From assembly GCA_949318235.1 (NCBI GenBank), contig OX439135.1, positions 21,816,501 through 21,880,500 on the forward strand: a DNA stretch of 64,000 nucleotides, in the 5' to 3' direction. The notes below the pieces were generated by a model. It did not search any database. It saw only the letters and a program-made list of their open reading frames with translations, and was not told where the DNA came from. Positions 1 through 18,962 of the stretch are shown piece after piece. Both the position numbers and the translations under genes were made by a program. The stretch comes from Ecdyonurus torrentis. Its lineage: Eukaryota > Arthropoda > Insecta > Ephemeroptera > Heptageniidae. Numbering within the stretch: position 1 is the stretch's first letter; every line of letters starts with the position of its first letter.

Positions 1-368
1 ACTTTGAACCTAGGAGAGAGGCAACTTGGGACGTGGGGGAGGGGGCCCCGCCGGAGGAAAAAAAAATTTCATGAAAGGGGGCGTGTTCCCCGATTTTGAA
101 GTGTATTTTGTTCCTTTTTCAAATGGCCATTATTGAAAAAAAATTATAGAGCTTATTTTTATTCACTTGTTTTTTTAAAAATATTTTAAACTTTTTTGCT
201 TCAAAAACTTTTTTTTTTTTTTTTTTTTTTTTTTGCCGACGCAGTCCTTAAATTTTGCTCAAAAAATTGTAAATTTAATAAATAATATAGCATTATTTTT
301 TTTTATATTTGTGATTAATATATTAAACATCTACCCAGCAAATGAGGTTTAGCAAAGAAAATAGTTAT

Positions 369-406
<38 letters not shown>

Positions 407-690
407 GCAAATTTCCTTACAGTGAAGAAAAACGATTTTAGAATGACACTTTAATTTTAATTTATCTTGCTAAAAATTTTAACCTCTGCTATTAATTGAT
501 ATAGATCTTGATATATCACGATATTTTTATATATTAAAATAAATATTATGTGAGTGTTTTATAGATTTTTTAAATATATTTTTTATTTTGCACTGAATCT
601 TTTTTCCTTCATGAGAAATCGGGACATTTCAATTTTAAGCCGGGACTAGGTGTCAAAATCGGGATTATCCCGGGAAAATCGGGACGTCTG
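1..690. other. AT-rich flank with possible DNA-transposon remnant
   Basis: No gene is visible. A GC-rich patch near 30-95 resembles in style the interior of the hAT-like element at 16359-17259 (GC-rich run followed by 'gcgtgttcccc', compare 'acgccccttt'). At about 620-690 there are short repeated 'cgggac' words. I read this as decayed transposon sequence, but no termini or target duplication can be seen. Confidence 0.3.
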
Positions 691-697
691 GTCAGCA

Positions 698-967
698 TAG
701 CCATACTGGAGTAGTGAATAACATTGCTCAGCATAGGACAAACTTCATTTATGACAATTTTCTTTGGGAAATTAGTTAATTTTTTGTTTTTGTTATTTTT
801 CTCACATACTTAAGATACCAATTCAACATATTTACAGCATCAATGCTCTTAAAATTTTTGCATATAGTGTTTTTAAACTAGCAAAGAAATTTTTTTCCCT
901 ATGCCACCCATGTTATTGAGTTCTCCAACATGGCGTCGACTTTAACATGAATGCATACACCCTATAG
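698..967 (+). repeat. MITE family G, 5'-truncated copy
   Basis: Matches by eye the full-length copies at 53164-53475 and 56867-57184: ATGAATAACATTGCTCAGCA near the left, a central AT-rich part, then GGCGTCGACTTTAACATGAA and the terminal GCATACACCCTATA. The left inverted terminus is missing. Family G is about 310 bp with termini TATAGGGTGTATGC and its complement. Confidence 0.75.
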
Positions 968-1365
968 GCACTGTACTGTACTGTACGTGCGTACGTACGT
1001 ATAAAATGAATGATTGTTTATAAATATTTTACTACAAAAAAAGTCGTAATTTTAAAGTCTTTTGTTAAATATTCCCATTATTATATTTTACTTACTGTCA
1101 GTTGACATGATTTATTTTAATTTTAAGTACATTTTTGACATGCCAGTAAATAAACCAATACCAACAATGTAGTGAAAATTAAACCAAAATTTTATTACTG
1201 TATCGCAATATTCACAATAATTCACTACAATTTTATACTGACTAATAATATACCGTTCAATTTCTATAGTTTCAAAATGTTTCAATATTTGTGTCCCTTT
1301 AAGTTTCATTACACTTGATATATCCTGTATTTTTTTTTTTTACATTTTATCAATGTTATTAATAT

Positions 1366-1368
<3 letters not shown>

Positions 1369-1438
<70 letters not shown>
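1369..1438. repeat. (TA)n microsatellite
   Basis: About 35 uninterrupted TA units. Confidence 0.97.
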
Positions 1439-1442
<4 letters not shown>

Positions 1443-1986
1443 TAATTTATTGTAAATATTTTTTTGACAAGACCAACGCTTGTTGTAACACATGTTACTA
1501 TGAACTGCCTGGGTCAATAAAGAAATCTTATTCCTAATATTTTTCAAATTGAAGCTCCATAAGAATTCATGTTATTTTGATGAAATATTTAACAATTCCA
1601 ATTAGAAAAAGCTTATTGTGAACAAGGTATTAGACCCTATTAATAATTTTTAAATGTGAATTTATAATACACTTTTTAACTAAAAATATAATAAAAAGAA
1701 AAAAATAAACATAAATTTAAAACATGTCTTTAAAAATAATTTAAGTTAAATAAAAACAAATTATTTTGTTTTATATATATATATAAAAAAAAATTTTTTT
1801 ATTGTAAAGATTATGGTGTGCTAATTAGTGAATTAGAGAGAAAGAGAGAAGTTATCTTTATACATCTTTCACCCCTTTACTTATTCTTTTTTAAAGTAAA
1901 GTATCCTGAGGCAAAGCAGTAATTGTGTCGGCAATCTCAATTATCCTTTGCAAAGTTACTCTCCTTTATTGCTCTGCTCCCACTCT

Positions 1987-1989
<3 letters not shown>

Positions 1990-2064
<75 letters not shown>
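1990..2064. repeat. (CT)n microsatellite
   Basis: About 37 CT units with one interruption (CTTC). Confidence 0.97.
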
Positions 2065-2068
<4 letters not shown>

Positions 2069-2480
2069 TCTAATTATTGTTTAAATCAACGTAGATATTA
2101 TTATTTGTTGGTTTCTAAGTGACTATTGTATTTTTTTTATTGTTATTCATACCACTCTGTTGGTGTTATGTTTTTTTTATGTCCTAAAGCGATCATGTAC
2201 ATTTGTAAGCAAAATAGAATAGAATTTTTTATATAAAGATTTTACCTATGGATATTTTACTATAGAAAAATATGTAAGTATTATACAACATTAAAATCAG
2301 AAGCTTTATAAAGTAACATGCAACGTTAATTTATAATGTATTATATTTATAATAAAAATACTTATTAGGTCCTACTTTAATTTGGGTCTTATAGTTTGCG
2401 TATCTGGTTTTGGACTTAGATCTTTTTGTACAGTACAAAAAAATTAATCTACCTGACTAGTTCCTGAGAAGGCCAATGAA

Positions 2481-2836
2481 TGGGTTGGGTTGAGTTGGGT
2501 TGGGTTGGGTTGGGTTGGGTTGGGTTGGGTTGGGTTGGGTTGGGTTGGGTTGGGTTGGGTTGGGTTGGGTTGGGTTGGGTTGGGTTGGGTTGGGTTGGGT
2601 TGGGTTGGGTTGGGTTGGGTTGGGTTGGGTTGGGTTGGGTTGGGTTGGGTTGGGTTGGGTTGGGTTGGGTTGGGTTGGGTTGGGTTGGGTTGGGTTGGGT
2701 TGGGTTGGGTTGGGTTGGGTTGGGTTGGGTTGGGTTGGGTTGGGTTGGGTTGGGTTGGGTTGGGTTGGGTTGGGTTGGGTTGGGTTGGGTTGGGTTGGGT
2801 TGGGTTGGGTTGGGTTGGGTTGGGTTGGGTTGGGTT
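2481..2836. repeat. (TTGGG)n array, about 71 units
   Basis: A 5-bp unit repeated almost perfectly over about 356 bp; only the third unit and the last vary (TTGAG). The G-strand is the plus strand throughout, so it has strong G-quadruplex potential. The unit equals a telomere repeat variant that I recall being reported in some beetles, but the array is internal with unique DNA on both sides. The open frames through it are artefacts of the 5-bp period. Confidence 0.97.
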
Positions 2837-3211
2837 GAGGGCCCCTAATTTCCTATATTGTTACAACATTGCGGGTCCAAAATATCATAATTATTATTTA
2901 TTTTATTTTTAATCATCAATTGGAACGAAATTATATATGTAAGGGATCACACATTTACGTGTTTTACGAAAAAAAAAATGATAACACTTACTATATTTTA
3001 TTGCAAGAATGTGTAGAAAAAGGGTTATCGTATGATAAAGCAAATGAATACGTTATTTTTTATATCCTGTACATTAACAAACAAAGATAACAAATTACAT
3101 CACTTCATATAAGCACCCATCAGCATATTATACACTCTGAAAATAAATGTTTACTCTCAACCTCAACCTCAACGCATAAATATTATTGAGATTGAGAGAG
3201 TACTTTTAGAC

Positions 3212-3215
<4 letters not shown>

Positions 3216-3245
<30 letters not shown>

Positions 3246-3606
3246 ACCCATATTGTGTTATTGTGTTACACCAATCCCAGTCCCAGTCAAGACATTGTCT
3301 TATCAACAGGAAAGGACTATCCAAATTAATGGAAAAGCACACACGGGCCGGCCACGGCCTAAGTACACAGCCCGGCATTCGCCATGACAGCCTAGAGAAA
3401 CCGTGGAAACGTCTAGGCAGGCTGGTCGGTGCAATCACATCAATCATGCACCTCCCGAATGCTGTGCGTCGTCATGGAATGCATGTAAACATGCATCGTG
3501 CAACATGCACACTTCACGTACGTACCCAGCAGTGGCTCGAACCTATACTCGGTGAGGAGTACAGAGTTTCGAGTCAGCTGCCTTCACCACTCGGCCATAC
3601 TAGCTC
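3216..3606 (-). mobile_element. tRNA-derived SINE (family 1), full length
   Basis: On the minus strand the element starts near 3606 with a tRNA-like head: an A-box-like TGGCCGAGTGG and a B-box GGTTCGAGCC. A body of about 250 bp follows and it ends in a 26-base A tract (the T run at 3216-3241). The flanks TTTAGACGAT (3206-3215) and TTTAGAGCGAT (3611-3621) look like a target duplication with one indel. The body is shared with fragments at 47039-47246 and 56388-56470, and its centre is shared with the other SINE at 48040-48430. Confidence 0.85.
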
Positions 3607-3621
3607 GGTAATTTAGAGCGA

Positions 3622-4000
3622 TTGTATATAATGACTATATGACTAATATAAGTGCATTTTCACTAATCATTCAAACTCGATGCAAATATGATGGGGTTCG
3701 GTGATTAATCATCATTGTATGCTCTCTACTCTCTATATCATTTTCAGCAAAATAATAATATTTAATAATAACAATAATTAATTAATTTAAATTAAATTGA
3801 ATAAATTTTAAAAAAAGTGTCCCGAAAAAAGTTTTATTATCATTTCAAATAATAATAATAATAAATCTAATTGGACTTAAAATTTCACGCTAGAATTTTA
3901 ATCTTTACATTTATAATACATGTTATCTTTAAAAGTAATAGCTTAAATATTTGATAGTGTTCGCATGTGTTTGACAAAAATAAATTTTTATGTATAGCAT
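3622..4000. other. AT-rich intergenic stretch, nothing recognised
   Basis: Low-complexity AT-rich sequence with short AAT repeats; no open frame or repeat match seen. Confidence 0.6.
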
Positions 4001-4006
4001 GTCATC

Positions 4007-4186
4007 CAGGGTCGGACTGAAACTCAAAGGACCACGTCCGTGAAAGGGGGGGTAACACCCTCTAGGGGGGTCACAAAAGGGGGTGTTACACCCTGGTTAC
4101 ACCCCTTTTAGAGCCTTAGGGGCCTCCAAACAAGGGTGAGCTACGTCCGCTATCGGAGACTTACTCTTATGGCCAGTCCGAGCCTG
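4007..4186. mobile_element. Short hAT-like MITE
   Basis: Left end CAGGGTCGGACTG, right end CAGTCCGAGCCTG, imperfect inverted termini of the hAT type (compare CAGTGTCGGACT at 16359-17259). The interior has inverted GGGTGTAACACC-like segments. Both flanks carry CATC, but no clean 8-bp duplication is visible. Confidence 0.65.
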
Positions 4187-4642
4187 CATCTCTAATACTT
4201 TTTTCTTAATTTTATATTTCGCGACCGTTCATAGTTTGTAAGATATCAGCCGGTTCTATACTCTCTTGAATATTATAGCTCTATATAGTATTAAATTTTG
4301 TATAAATAAACTCTCTAAACACCCAAGCAACTCTAATTAGAGTTTGATGTATAAACATGAATAAGAGATAATGCTTGAAAAGTTTCACGAGTATCAGTTT
4401 TAAACTACTAAACTCTCTAGCACTTTGTTTTCTTTGTGTACAAAATAAACCCATTTTTTTGTACAATTTTTTTAATCTTTTTGAATATACTTATCTATAT
4501 ATATAATGAGATGCATATACTAATCAATACTGTTTACGTATTCGTGTCCCGATTAGATAATAATTTTTTTGTCTTATTTTGCGATATGTAAATGTAATAT
4601 AGCTGTCTGTATTTTTACTGCTTCAATATGTACATTTCGCAC

Positions 4643-11126
<6,484 letters not shown>

Positions 11127-12160
11127 ACTACGTTGTTTTTTTTTTTGTTTTTTTTTTTAATTTAAATTAATCTTTGATTTTTTTGTATACATTTCCATTT
11201 AATTTCATACGGCAGTTAAATATATGTACACAAGACCACGATAAGAATTTTTACCACTCAAAAACTTGCGTAAGTAAGTTTAGTTTGTCAATTATTCATA
11301 AAACACATTTTAAGTAACACACAAAAATGAAAGTAAAATTAATTTTTTTCTATATTTTTCTAATTGTATTGTATGTATTTTACTACCTTTTATAATACTA
11401 ACAAAATTCCGTTTACGTTTGAAAATTGGTTGTATTCTTGAATTATAAATTTATTGTAAAAAGTGCAAATTTAGTATTACTTTTTATTATTATTATTAAC
11501 TGAACGTTTTACCGTAATGTACTTCTTAAAAACAAAAACAATAAAAAATCAAATCGTAAAAAAAAAAAAAAAAAAAAAAATACAATACAATACAATAAAA
11601 TACCAAAATATGGTTTTAAAAGTTGTTATTATTATTTTTGCTTGTTATTGTACATTATGTAAAATAAAATAAATTGTAAATTAGAAACTTGGTGGTTGAC
11701 ATTACATAATATCAATTTTCCCTGCAGATAATTGAGCTAATTTATATACAAACGACGAGCACAATATTATACCACAGGCAAAATTATAACTTGTCACAAA
11801 ACGATAACTTAATTAAATATCAATTAACTACGTAACTACAGTGGTTTATTTTGTGTTTTATAGTATTTTGAATAATAAGTAAGCTCTGGATTTAAATTAT
11901 ATTGTTAATTAATTGAAATTAAAATATTTTACTTTGTGTTGGTTGTTAATGTTAAGTAAGAAGTGGAGGGGGGGGGGGGGTGCTGACAAAAGAGGAATAT
12001 AAATTTTTAAATAATTAAATTATAATTTTAGGGAATCAACTCAATGTTATCTGTAGAGAACGGATCGTTAGGTTTTTATCTCTTTTATTATTAGGTAATT
12101 CAGTTTTGTAATTAAATGTGCACGAATTATAAAATTTCAAGACGTTTGGTGTATACTTAA
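11127..12160. other. 3' flank of carboxypeptidase; no gene
   Basis: AT-rich 3' untranslated or flanking DNA, with AATAAA at 11540-11545 just before a genomic A tract and a 13-base G run near 11970. No coding sequence seen. Confidence 0.6.
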
Positions 12161-12752
12161 TGGAGGTTATTAGCTTAAATCACGTAAAAGTATGTCTAGT
12201 ATTTCTAATTTAAATTTCTCCGAAATCGGTGTAGTTCTCTCAAAAATCGTCAAAACGTGTTTTTCCTAATGACCGTAATGCTAAATTAGGGGATCCTAAA
12301 TTTTTCCCTGCGTTTACCCGCGCGCTATACCGATAAGATATTTTATTGGAGTTTTTTTACTTTTTTTTTTACCAATTGTATCATAAATTTACCCAACTTT
12401 TATACTTTTTTTTTTTTACTTCTTGCAAAAATAATTTGTAATAAAACAGTTTAGTAGTTTTAAAAAAAAATGTAAATCAATTTTTATTGCTAATTATTTT
12501 TTGTTACTTTTATTGCTAATTATTTTTCAATGGACGTTATCGGTTTAGCGCGCGGGGAAACGCGGGGGAAGCTAATTTAGCATTACGCTTATGGGGGAAA
12601 ACACTTTTTTTTTTTTTTTTTTTTTGTGATTTTTGAGAAAACTACTCAACCGATTTTGTAGAAATTTAAATGAGAAATACTAGACATACTTTTACGTGTT
12701 TTAAGCCATATTCATTTTTTAAGAATTTTTTAAACCGATAAACTCCATTCAT
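12161..12752. mobile_element. Two MITE family H copies in opposite orientation
   Basis: Copy 1 (12161 to about 12350, plus) and copy 2 (about 12529-12752, minus) share TTTAAATTTCTCCGAAATCG, the word CACGTAAAA and a GC-rich GCGCG end. Family termini, clearest in the copy at 48739-48966, are GGAGGTTATCGGTTTA and its complement. Confidence 0.8.
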
Positions 12753-13430
12753 AGCGAAGACGAGATCACAAATATTTTATTTTAGTGAAAAAATGAAATA
12801 ATTTTTGGTTGGTGCTTATTTATTTGGATACTTTATTTAGCATAAACAAAAAGTTTTATTGTTAGATCATTAAAGCTCTACTTTGAATCTATTTAGTGGT
12901 ATATCTCTCTTATTACAGAATAATGTTTTAAGAAAACTGACAATGAATGATTCTACATTTAACATCAAATAAATAATATTGTATAAATAAAGCAGCTTGA
13001 ATTAATAAAATTTTTTGTTGTTAAGTTTTTAAGTATTTAAGTACTACTTAATTAAGTAAACTAATAAAATTTTATAAATAATCAAAAAAAAAAAAAAAAG
13101 CATAGTATCATTATAGTTGTGAGTTCATTTTTAAAATATATTGATATATTTATTAATCAACAATCTAGTACAAAAAATGAGGCATTGAATACATCAATAA
13201 AAAAAAAGTATAATATATCATATTGAAATATAATATACATATTTATATGAAAAGTAATATGAAGTGGTTATTCATATATTGCCCTTTTTATTTGCATGAA
13301 TAGATTTATAATTTGAATAAAACCCAGATTGCAACAGTCGTGGCTTTTTAAGTGGATACTTCAATTTGTTGAATCAAATCGACTGTAATTTTTGTATTTA
13401 TATTATTCCAGTTTTCAAGTGTTTTGTAAA

Positions 13431-13431
<1 letters not shown>

Positions 13432-13481
<50 letters not shown>
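13432..13481. repeat. (GA)n microsatellite
   Basis: About 25 perfect GA units. The surrounding 12753-14316 is AT-rich and shows no gene. Confidence 0.95.
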
Positions 13482-13486
<5 letters not shown>

Positions 13487-14316
13487 TCCGTATGATCGTA
13501 TCTTTTATTTATTTATTTTTTTTTGTATATTTTGTTTTTAAAATGTAAAGTAACGTACGTTTTATCCATTTCATTAATTACGCTTATTTCTAATAAAAAT
13601 GTTATCAAGAAACTCTTGAAAATATGAAATATAAAAGTAGCGTATATAGTTAAAAATGGTCGTTATTTATATAAAGCCTTATTACACGTTGTAATAGATT
13701 GTGCAATCAAATAAATCACACATTAAATTTATTGCTTAATTTGAAATTAATGAGACTACTGAATTTACTTTTTTTTTTTTTTTTGAAAAATGCATTTTAT
13801 TTTATTTTTTATTATTATTATGAATTTGTGTGTGTGTGTGTGAAATACCAATTTTTAATATTTTTATTAATAATTAAAAATAACGTAATATTCATTACAT
13901 TAAATATTTCGTCCCTATAAATCATATAAAAAAAAATTGCTAAATCATTTTCAGTTTTTTAAAGACGATTTTTTATCTTAAAATATTTTTAAGTATTATA
14001 AAAATCATAAAGCCCATTGAAGAACTAAGTATGTGGCATTATTATTGTAGAGTTTGATCTAAAAATATACTATTTAGGTATTTGACGTTTAAAATTGTTA
14101 CATAATCTCTATTATAAATGTTTATTTTACAATAAATAAATTAACTATGCCGCCTGTAAAATATGCAACTTGTGCAGCGCTTCTGTTAAACAAATTGCAT
14201 AATCTCAAGGATAAAAATCAAAACATCATCCATCCTAAACAAATATAATGTATTATACTACAATTTTACGTATATATACGTAAAATTGTTTTATTACAAC
14301 GAGAAAAATAAATGCA

Positions 14317-14384
14317 ATGGAGCTTATCGGTGAAGTGCGCAGGGAAATCTAAGGGTCCCCTAATTGAACATTACGCTGAAGAAC

Positions 14385-14428
<44 letters not shown>

Positions 14429-14552
14429 TCATTTTTGAGAAAAATCACCAATTTGGTAGATATTTAAATCAGAAATACTAGACATATTTTTACGTGTTTT
14501 AGGCCACAGAAAGTTTTTAAGAATATTTTAAACCGATAACCTTCATTCAAAT
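14317..14552 (-). mobile_element. MITE family H copy with internal T tract
   Basis: Starts ATGGAGCTTATCGGTGAAG and ends TTTAAACCGATAACCTTCAT; a T run of about 37 bases lies in the middle. Same layout as 12529-12752. Confidence 0.8.
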
Positions 14553-14609
14553 TTTGTGGCATTATCGCATTATTATTAAAGTGTGACATTTTTAAATTAG
14601 TTCATTCAC

Positions 14610-14764
14610 ATCCCAGTAAACCACAGTTTTTTCACATGTACATTGCAAGTACTTTTCCGATGGAAGAATGTCAGTACCAGTGACGTCACATGAGCTGGGA
14701 GTGACACTCTTACATCGGAAAAGTACTTGCAAACTACTTGTGAAAAGCTGTGGTTTACTGGGAT
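14610..14764. mobile_element. 155-bp hairpin MITE
   Basis: Inverted termini ATCCCAGTAAACCACAG / CTGTGGTTTACTGGGAT and inner stem AAGTACTTTTCCGATG / CATCGGAAAAGTACTT. The loop holds a TGACGTCA. Single copy in this window; no clear target duplication. Confidence 0.85.
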
Positions 14765-15285
14765 AACAAGAGCAATAATATACTGTAAGTAATTACTTGA
14801 TATTTTCTCCGCAAAAGTTTTAAAAAGAATTTTATAAAGCTTCGTAAAATAATAATAATATAATTTAAAAAATATATATATTATAAAAATATTATTTATT
14901 TTTTAAATCAGTACCGTACTCTTGTATGTATTATAAAATAAAGTAAAATTTTCCTATATTAATTAATTAGTGAAGCGTATGAATGGAAAATAAAATGAAT
15001 ACATTTATTTTTCAACAGTGAATAAGTTATATAATATTATGTTATATATTCTGAATGCTCATATCACTGGCCACTCTATACAAATTAAAAGTACCACTTG
15101 AAAAATATTTCAAGTGTTTTATTATATTTATATACAAGTGCTTCTTTTTTTCCAACTGGTTTATTTTAAAAATATGTAACTTTTTTTTTTTTTTTTTTTT
15201 TTAACATTCAAAAGAAATGGAGGAAAATTCTATGCACATTAAAAATTACGTGTAGTATAAATATCTATGTAAATTTTTATATTTA

Positions 15286-15592
15286 TATAGAGTGTATGCA
15301 TTCATATTAAAGTCAAAGCTATGTTGGATCACTCAATAACATGGACTGCATAGGAAAATGACTCGTTTTACCAGTTTAAAAATATTATAAGAAATATTTT
15401 TGAGAGCATTGATGCTGTAAATAGGTTGAATTATTATTTCAAGTATGTGAGAAAATTAACAATAAAAAAATTCTCGAAAAGAAAATTATACCAAAAATGA
15501 AGTTTGTCCTATGGTGAAAAATGTTATTTATTACTCCAGTATGGCGTCCAGGCGTCCAAGCGCATTAAATATGACGTCATGCGCATATATTT
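15286..15592 (-). mobile_element. MITE family G, full-length copy
   Basis: Starts TATAGAGTGTATGCATTCAT and ends near ATGACGTCATGCGCATATAT; the body matches other family G copies in reverse. About 307 bp. Confidence 0.82.
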
Positions 15593-16213
15593 GGTTAATA
15601 TTTATGTTTTTTTTATATTTTTACATAATTCGCATAACAATATAATATATTGCTAGCATAAATATTATAAAAATAACAAAAAGAAAAAAACAGTTTAGTC
15701 CAGTGACTTTGTGGAATCCGAGGGAATAAATTATTTACAAGCTGAAACTTGGTACACGTATTCGGGACAATGTACTGAACCACCAAAAAAAAGTTTCTAA
15801 CTAACATCCGGGTACTTCATGGTCAAATTTGAGTTTGTCCCGGAAAAAAATGACTTTCAAAAACATTTTTTTAAAACAAACAATCGAGGGTATTTGTAAG
15901 ATAATTGCTAGGGAAAAGCTTTAGGTCCTTTAGAGAGAGAGAGAGAGAAAGCAGAATTATTTCTTTGAAGGAGAAAACACAGTTTTTCACTTTTTACTCC
16001 TTTTCAGGCTATATATTAGAAAATTATAAGATAACAACAATAACATATTTATCCATGTAAAAAAAACGTATATAAATAATAATAATAATAAACTAAAATT
16101 AATAAAATACAATAATGTACAGTGTACCATTATCCACTATTAGTTACAAATAATAAAAAGTTAAGGAGAAAAATTAGATATATGGAATTTTATATATCGT
16201 ATTGCAAGGTCTT

Positions 16214-16255
<42 letters not shown>

Positions 16256-16358
16256 AAGTACAATAGTATGTTGTATGCCTATATTCTATAAGTATCTTTC
16301 AAAAAAATTTCGGTCTCAAGCAGCCAGTAGTAAAAATATATATATATATATATATTAT
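15593..16358. other. Intergenic, no gene recognised
   Basis: AT-rich sequence with a 43-base A run at 16211-16253 and a short TA run before the hAT element. Apparent frames are short and low complexity. Confidence 0.6.
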
Positions 16359-17259
16359 CAGTGTCGGACTTGCTCGAAAAGGCCCACTCAGGAAGAGACT
16401 AGTAACGGCCCCACTGGGGGGTGCGGGGGGTCCGGGTGAGGGGGGTCCGGGGGCGAAGCCCCCCGAAATTTTTTAAGACACGCCCCTTTTTTGAGCAAAA
16501 AAACACTTAAAGTACATAGTTGCTTTTTTATAACTATTTCTTTGCTTGTTCAGAAGTTCAGAACGATCATTAAATTTGAACTGATCGGTGATATTACAAG
16601 CTTTTTAAAGCAAGATCTTGATTTGAAACAGATCACTTTTAGAGCCCCGTTGATCGATCTAAGAAAAAAAGTATAAAAAAAAAGGAAAAAAGAAACAAAG
16701 GGAAAAAATAAATAATAATATTTTATCGATAATTTTTTTTTTTTTAATATTAAACACCAAAAGGAAGTTAACTGAATAAATTTTCGACCGACAGCGTATA
16801 TCCATGACTGACAAATTTTTGGGGGCCCTGGAACACTTTAAACCCCTGGTGCTCTGTTCGTCGATCCCTCGAAAAAAAAAACTGTTATAGAGTATAAAGA
16901 AGAAAAAAAACTTTTATATAATATAAATAATAAATTTTATATGGTTTATTAAAATTGATATTATATTTATTTACTTTTTAAAATTACGTATTGTAACATA
17001 TATTTCATTCATATAATAATTAATCAGTATAAATAAAATTATATGTATAAGTAAGAAAATAAGTGCAAAAAAGGACATTTTAAGAGTTAAAACAAATAAG
17101 ACATATAGTAAATTTTTTGGATTTTTTTTCACCTTTTTTTCACTTTTTTTTTAAATTTTTTTTTCTTGTCATTTTTTTTAAGAGTAGGTAACGAGGGCCC
17201 CAAACTAGTAGGGCCCCTTCAGGATTTCCTGACCAACTTTAATGGCCAGTCCGACACTG
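16359..17259. mobile_element. Nonautonomous hAT-type transposon, 901 bp
   Basis: Termini CAGTGTCGGACT and AGTCCGACACTG form a 12-bp inverted repeat, and an exact 8-bp duplication TATATTAT lies at 16351-16358 and 17260-17267. The 8-bp duplication and CAGTG end are hAT hallmarks. The interior has GC-rich ends (GGGGGTCCGGG) and an AT-rich middle with no transposase frame. Confidence 0.9.
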
Positions 17260-17559
17260 TATATTATATTTTATAATTTAACAAAAAGCAATATGAGATT
17301 ACGGAGACGAGCTGCAGGAGACGAGCAGTATAATCAAATTTTAAACATGACTATTTTTTGTTTTTGCAAAACTATTACCTAGCTTTGAAGTTCAATACAT
17401 CAACTAATGCACGTCAGTAAACTCACAGTAAAGTTAATTACATTTAAACATTTAATTTTAACTTAACTAATTATGACAGAATTGTAGTTCTCAAATAAGA
17501 CACTCGCGTTGCTTTTCACCGCACGAGCTTTTTGTTTACAATTTTTACCGCTCTATTTT

Positions 17560-17756
17560 GTTTTTAAAATTTTACCACTAGAGGCGCAAGTGTATTAAAA
17601 ATGCAGCTGGAAATTTTTTACAAAAAAAAAAAGTAAACAACATGTGTGTGTGACAACTTTTTAATGTCTAATTATTGAAATTAACTAATTATTATTAATC
17701 TTACGTTATAAAATTAATTAGCATTGGTTTTTAGAAGTATCTGGAAACATAAACAG
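17560..17756 (+). promoter_or_regulatory. Candidate promoter / first untranslated exon of gene A
   Basis: Contains ACCACTAGAGGCGC, similar to the blocks at 28740-28930 and 34255-34469 upstream of genes B and C, and ends in a donor-like AAACAG|GTAAAA at 17756. Similarity is weak here. Transcription start is not determined. Confidence 0.35.
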
Positions 17757-18473
17757 GTAAAATTTAAGTTTTAAATAGTAAAAAAAAATACGAGAAGTTG
17801 TTGCTTAAATTTTGTCGGCAAAATCGATGACATTTCCTTTTTGTAAATTTATTATTCTATATCCTATTTAATACAAATTATTGATTGTATATGGCTATTT
17901 TAGCACTCATTTAGTATTATGCATGAATTTTAGTTTTCTTTAGTGTTTGATTTAAAGCATGTGTGTGTATGTATGTATGTCACACACATAATATGTACCG
18001 TACATTACATGTGTGCTACATACTTATCATTCCATGAAAATGTCCCAATCAGGTCCCAATAGTGGGCTCACGACTCAGTCAGTAAGAAAATAGACAAACC
18101 CAAAGCCCAACAATGGACCACTTGCAATAAAATGTTTTTAATTGTTGCAGCAAGTAAGTGAAAACGATTTTTACATAAGAAATGCATTAAGAATTATTCA
18201 AATTATTTTAAAAAGTTCGTTCATTGCAAGTGATCAATTCTATAACAATATATAGTGCTAGCAGACGACTTTGTGTTCCTGTCTTGATTTAACATGCTTT
18301 CTTATGGGGTGTAATGAAGCATAAACTTTTGAGTTGCTTAGAATCATTTCATTATATATTAAAAAAATTATTGCACCTTACTGAGCCTCAATTACATATA
18401 AAATATCTATTAGATTTGAATGACCAAATTTGAGAAAGAGATATATGAAATTTCAGTCAACTGGGGTGATATT

Positions 18474-18590
18474 GGTGTTGTTCGTAAACTCTGTTTTCTT
18501 GCACCATGAATAAATGCGCATTCCATTTGAATAACCAAAGTTGATCGTCATTTTAGGAGCAGAGATAGCGATAGCGTCCATAAAGTTAGC
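18474..18590. repeat. MITE family C, decayed copy
   Basis: TTGTTCGTAAAC...TCTTGCACC...TTTGAATAACCAAAGTTGATCGTC...GGAGCAGAGA matches the family C copies at 36093-36208, 41405-41520 and 45520-45630, but the right terminus has diverged. Confidence 0.65.
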
Positions 18591-18662
18591 ACAGTGCATT
18601 GCTGTGCTAAGAACATCACTAAAAAAAAAAAAAAAAAAAAAAAAAAGAACCACTGTCCTAGG

Positions 18663-18962
18663 CTTAAAAGCATAAAACATGTTGAACAAAAAACTTGTAT
18701 AATACCTGAAAATCAATATTAATTGGGCTGGAGTCATTGATTATTATTATTATTTGTTTTTTTCATTGACAAAATGATGCTTTCAGATTCTAACATCACA
18801 GCTCGCTTGTTTTATGCGAGCTGTGACATTAGAGTCCACATCTGCTATTTTGTGAATGGAAAATAAATTAAAAATCAATGACTCTGGCCAAATCCACATT
18901 GATATTTAAGTATGTTAGGATATTAGACAAGTTATTTTGTTGAAGGTGTTCTACGTTCTTTA
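18663..18962. mobile_element. MITE family A copy in gene A upstream intron
   Basis: GGAGTCATTGATT on the left and AATCAATGACTCTGGCCAAAT on the right, terminating GAAGGTGTTCTACG. The central stem is GCTCGCTTG/ATGCGAGCTGTGA. Confidence 0.85.

Noticed and set aside
2480..2912. Open frames of GWVGL repeats
   Set aside because: They arise from the 5-bp period of the TTGGG array, which is open in several frames; no gene.
2869..3090. 73-aa frame with a less biased centre (LLQECVEKGLSYDKANEYVI)
   Set aside because: Considered as an exon remnant, but it starts in repeat-derived sequence, has no splice context and no recognised similarity.
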